Shown here: positions 61,509 to 64,000 of the stretch, in pieces
Layout of the letters: every line of letters begins with the position of its first letter
Numbering within the stretch: position 1 is the stretch's first letter
Assembly: GCA_946699065.1 (NCBI GenBank)
Contig: CAMPDV010000367.1
Coordinates: 186,001-250,000, forward strand
Direction of reading: 5' to 3'
DNA: 64,000 bases
From: Loxodes magnus
Taxonomy: Eukaryota > Ciliophora > Karyorelictea > Loxodida > Loxodidae
Notes under the pieces: generated by a model
Seen by the model: the letters and a program-made list of their open reading frames with translations, nothing else
Databases searched by the model: none
Told to the model about the DNA's origin: nothing
Translations under genes and position numbers: made by a program

Positions 61509-61551
61509 TGATTATAGAGAGTGTAGCATTTCGTTGGCGCGCAGCTCTTTC
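61509..61551 (+). mobile_element. Isolated head of the SINE-like element
   Basis: ATGATTATAGAGAGTGTAGC then ATTTCGTTGGCGCGCAGCTC, with the usual AAATAAATA upstream. The body of the element is missing. It lies next to the transposase fragment, with its 3' side directly abutting it. Confidence 0.5.
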
Positions 61552-61559
61552 AATATTAA

Positions 61560-61901
61560 TATTAAAAGTAAAGTGTTCTCATACTTCTTGTTGTTTATCT
61601 AGATATCCAATTAATCACTTCAACTTTTCCAAATGGTAATCTACTTATTAAAGATTATTCTCGAATCTTGAACCAAATGCTCCATTTGAATGAGATACAA
61701 ATAAGAATAAATAATTAAGTCATTATCAGCCCGCAACCAAACGTACATAATGCTAGCGAGAACCCTTGGATAAATTAACTTTGTCTCTTCCAAGAATGTC
61801 CATCTTTTCCCGTGGTTGCATCTAGTGCAAGATTACTAGCAACGCAGCATACACTACACCAGATTACCTATTAGTTCTCCTTACTGCAGGCCAGCATCCA
61901 T
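61560..61901 (-). pseudogene. Merlin/ISXO2-type transposase N-terminal fragment
   Basis: From ATG 61901 the minus strand reads MDAGLQQGELIGNLVQ, then CMLRCQQSCTRCNHGKRWT and FLEETKLIYPRVLASIMYVW. This resembles the N-terminus of ISXO2/Merlin DDE transposases: a CxxC..CxxC zinc-binding stretch followed by the S-x-R-x-G-T-x-F-x-x-S-x-L-x-x-x-x-x-L-x-x-x-Y-x-W block. After WLRADND the frame breaks; KVEVINWISRQ in another frame could be the helix-turn-helix remnant. The catalytic domain is absent. The segment is more G+C-rich than its surroundings. Confidence 0.4.
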
Positions 61902-62463
61902 ATTTTTTATCTATAATAATATTTTCTTACTCTTAAAGGCTTTAACTAAATATAATCTTAAATTAAATCTCTATTTCCAATTTAAAAAAGCTCTACCTTA
62001 AGCCTACTTAATTATCTTTCTTTTCTAATATAATAAACTTTTACAGCTAATTCTTTTCAAACATGTTTATTTTCTTAATTATATAGAAATATTTATATTA
62101 ATAAACTAAGTAAAAAGTTCTCTTTTTAGTTAGAGCTTTTTATCTTCAATTATTAGTCAAATTTACTTTCAGTATGATGAGAATGCTTAACTAATTAAAT
62201 ATTAGAATATATTGGTTTTATTTACAATTTTAGATAATTTAAAGGAAGTATGTAGTCTGTTTATTTTGATTCAAGTTCTTTAACTAAATCTATAAATTCT
62301 TATTTAAATATTTTATGAGTAAAATATATGTATGCTAACTAATATCAAAAGCCTAATTATGATTTTACTTTTAATATTAATATTAAGCAAAAAAGGTTAT
62401 TGGAAATCTTTAATTGTAAGAATTTCTTCTTCCAATTAAAGACATTTAAATTTAAAAGTTATA
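61902..62463. other. Interval between transposase and LINE fragments
   Basis: A+T-rich, about 560 bases. No feature recognised; it may include the 3' untranslated region of the LINE. Confidence 0.4.
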
Positions 62464-64000
62464 TCACATCACTTCCTCTTCTTCAGCATTTCTTATCTAT
62501 ATATTTTTTGATTATTCCTTCTTTTCTATTTTAAATAGCTCCATTCTTCAATCAAGTAGCAATCGGTGAAATGTTTTGATTTGCAAATTTATCTCTACTG
62601 CTTGACTGCAAGGAAACATATTTATATAAACTTAATCTTTGAGAGTAAAATCTTTTATTTCATTATCTCAATCTTATACTTTAGTCATTCCCTTATGTCT
62701 GAATAGTAGTTGCATTCCATTATATGTTCAAAGTGTCATAATCTCCACAGATACAATAAGGTCTATCAATAGAGTAATGACGGTCTTAAATATCTTTTCA
62801 GAAATTGAATGATTGGGTTGTGAGCTTATGTCCTAATAATTTCCCTTTTATATGATTTGTTTAGGCTAGTATATTTAATTACTGGAAATTAGTATAATTT
62901 TGAAATTATTCAGTATATATTTTAGCAGTAGGCATTATATTAAATCTTTAAGTTGCAGCTGTATAAAATTTATGCTAAATTTACATTTTTTTCTGTTTAG
63001 TAAATGATTCTAAACTGCAATTATGTTCTGAGTTATCCAATTAAATTTATAGTATGCAGCCCTTTTTTTTAAGTTATCAAAATACTGATATCCTTCTTTC
63101 CAATTGTTTTAAAAAAGTGTACTTATAGTAGTTAATTGTGGAAAACCAATATTTTCTCTTCTTATTTTGTAAAAAAATAAAGAATCTCAGAACCATAATG
63201 TGTTTGAAGGGTATTCAAAACAGATCAATATACATGATTCACTAAATGTGGATTCTGATGCTTAGAATGTTTTCCTTGAGATGAATCGTATACTTGATTC
63301 TATTTTATTAATTACAGTAGGGATTCCTTGTTATATACTTCAAGGCACTAGCTCACCTCCATATTCAGCTTTTGGAAGAGTGAAAAATCTAGATAAAGTT
63401 TTGAAATGCCAAGGAGTCCAATTTATACCTAAGCAGAGAAAATACAGTTTTTTAATAGCAGATAAATACCTAATGGCAGTTTGGTTACAATGATTTTTAA
63501 AATTTCTTTTTTAACGCAGAAGAACTCCCAAATATGTGACTTATTATTTTTAAATGATTGGTTAATCACCAATCTTCAGATTTAATTTTAATTCGTTGTT
63601 TTTATTCTTTTTTTTAAATTAGATAGCTTCGCACTTAGGTATATTACCTTTAAATAGGTTCAAATAAAAACTCTATTCGTTTCGTTTATTAAGGTTTGAA
63701 AGTTTTTTTTAAACTTTAATAAAAGATTTAAGTCGTCTGCCTATCTTCTGCATGCGAAACTATTATCTAAATTTGTGCATTTAAATCTTATAAAATTACC
63801 TTTATTTTCTAGATAATGAATCATGATGTCACAATACAATAGAGCTAGTATAGGTCCATGTGAACTTCCCTACATAACTCCTTTGCTATATAAACTTATC
63901 TAGAATTCTTTCCATCTATGAGAAATGATGAACTAAGGTTTTCGTAGAACGATTCAAATGCTTTAATAAGTCCCAATGATAGTTTAGCTCTTCTTTATTA
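62464..64000 (-). pseudogene. LINE ORF2 with reverse transcriptase, 5' end off window, frameshifted
   Basis: Running leftwards from the window edge: SLGLIKAFESFYENLSSSFL (motif A region), GVMQGSSHGPILALLYCDIM (63880-63820, like GVPQGSPLSP), RRQADDLNLLLK (63750, catalytic ADD with Gln for Tyr), VTYLGVLL (63540), RFFTLPKAEYGGEL (63370), IGFPQLTTISTLFQNNWKEG (63130), and CICGDYDT (62755), the C-x-C-G-x-x-D-T of LINE C-terminal zinc motifs. At least two frame changes are needed, one between FESFYENL... and GVMQ and one before CICGDYDT. The last frame ends at TGA 62466-62464. Enzyme role in life: target-primed reverse transcription. Same family as 39463-40375. The open frame 63281-63493 on the plus strand is its antisense shadow. 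Confidence 0.75.

Noticed and set aside
63281-63493. A 70-residue plus-strand protein ending in TGA
   Set aside because: The opposite strand encodes the LINE segment with YLGV and LPKAEYGGEL; the plus-strand frame is its shadow.
1-64000. Tetrahymena-type code (TAA/TAG = Gln, TGA only stop) or Blepharisma-type code (TGA = Trp only)
   Set aside because: The first would truncate the kinase at WMAPE and SDIW; the second would stop almost every gene at frequent in-frame TAA/TAG in conserved positions.
1-64000. CRISPR arrays, bacterial operons, rRNA genes, telomere repeats
   Set aside because: None of these patterns is present; no short telomere-like tandem repeat was seen at either edge or at the repeat centre.

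Overview
The window reads as nuclear DNA of a ciliate whose genetic code has no dedicated stop codon. It is very A+T-rich and almost nothing longer than about 100 codons is open under the standard code, yet long intact proteins appear once TAA and TAG are read as Gln and TGA as Trp. Conserved kinase motifs fix this: the activation-loop segment GTWQWMAPE on the minus strand at 14480-14500 uses two TGA codons for its two Trp, and SDIWALAC near 4840 uses TGA for its Trp. The best-delimited genes nevertheless end at TGA (6223-6225 and 28449-28451). This matches the karyorelictean code (NCBI table 27, e.g. Loxodes or Parduczia). The Condylostoma code (table 28) is the alternative. Because only TGA can stop a frame, open frames alone are weak evidence here; I relied on domain motifs, acidic/Gly/Ala content and TGA frequency, and low-confidence tracts are marked as such.

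Layout. 1-13112: the end of an unrecognised gene, an A+T-rich stretch with one unusually long TGA-free tract, an intact protein kinase-Kelch gene (4123-6225), and two long tracts of doubtful coding status (6491-9016 minus, 9400-12486 plus). 13113-27211 and 41031-55133: two near-identical arms of a large inverted repeat, about 14.1 kb each, around a unique 13.8 kb spacer. Each arm carries a kinase-Kelch gene, a degenerate Ty1/copia remnant, a large receptor-like membrane protein gene transcribed divergently from the kinase, and a tRNA-His-like gene at its inner end. 27212-41030 (spacer): a diverged paralogue of the receptor-like gene with a long Glu/Asn repeat tail, then a retroelement cluster: two inverted copies of a SINE-like element with a tRNA-like head, a gag-like ORF with a zinc knuckle, a broken LINE reverse transcriptase, and a G+C-rich, probably structured RNA unit flanked by a 14-base direct repeat. 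55134-64000: a right-side insertion with a third tRNA-His-like sequence, another SINE-like copy, a basic coiled-coil protein of unknown function, a second gag-like ORF, a Merlin/ISXO2-like transposase fragment, and a LINE reverse transcriptase running off the right edge.

How it fits together (inference): the non-mobile genes look like a small signalling neighbourhood, with extracellular ligand-binding multipass proteins next to cytosolic Ser/Thr kinases carrying Kelch propellers, multiplied by segmental inverted duplication. Retroelements are concentrated in the spacer and the right flank.
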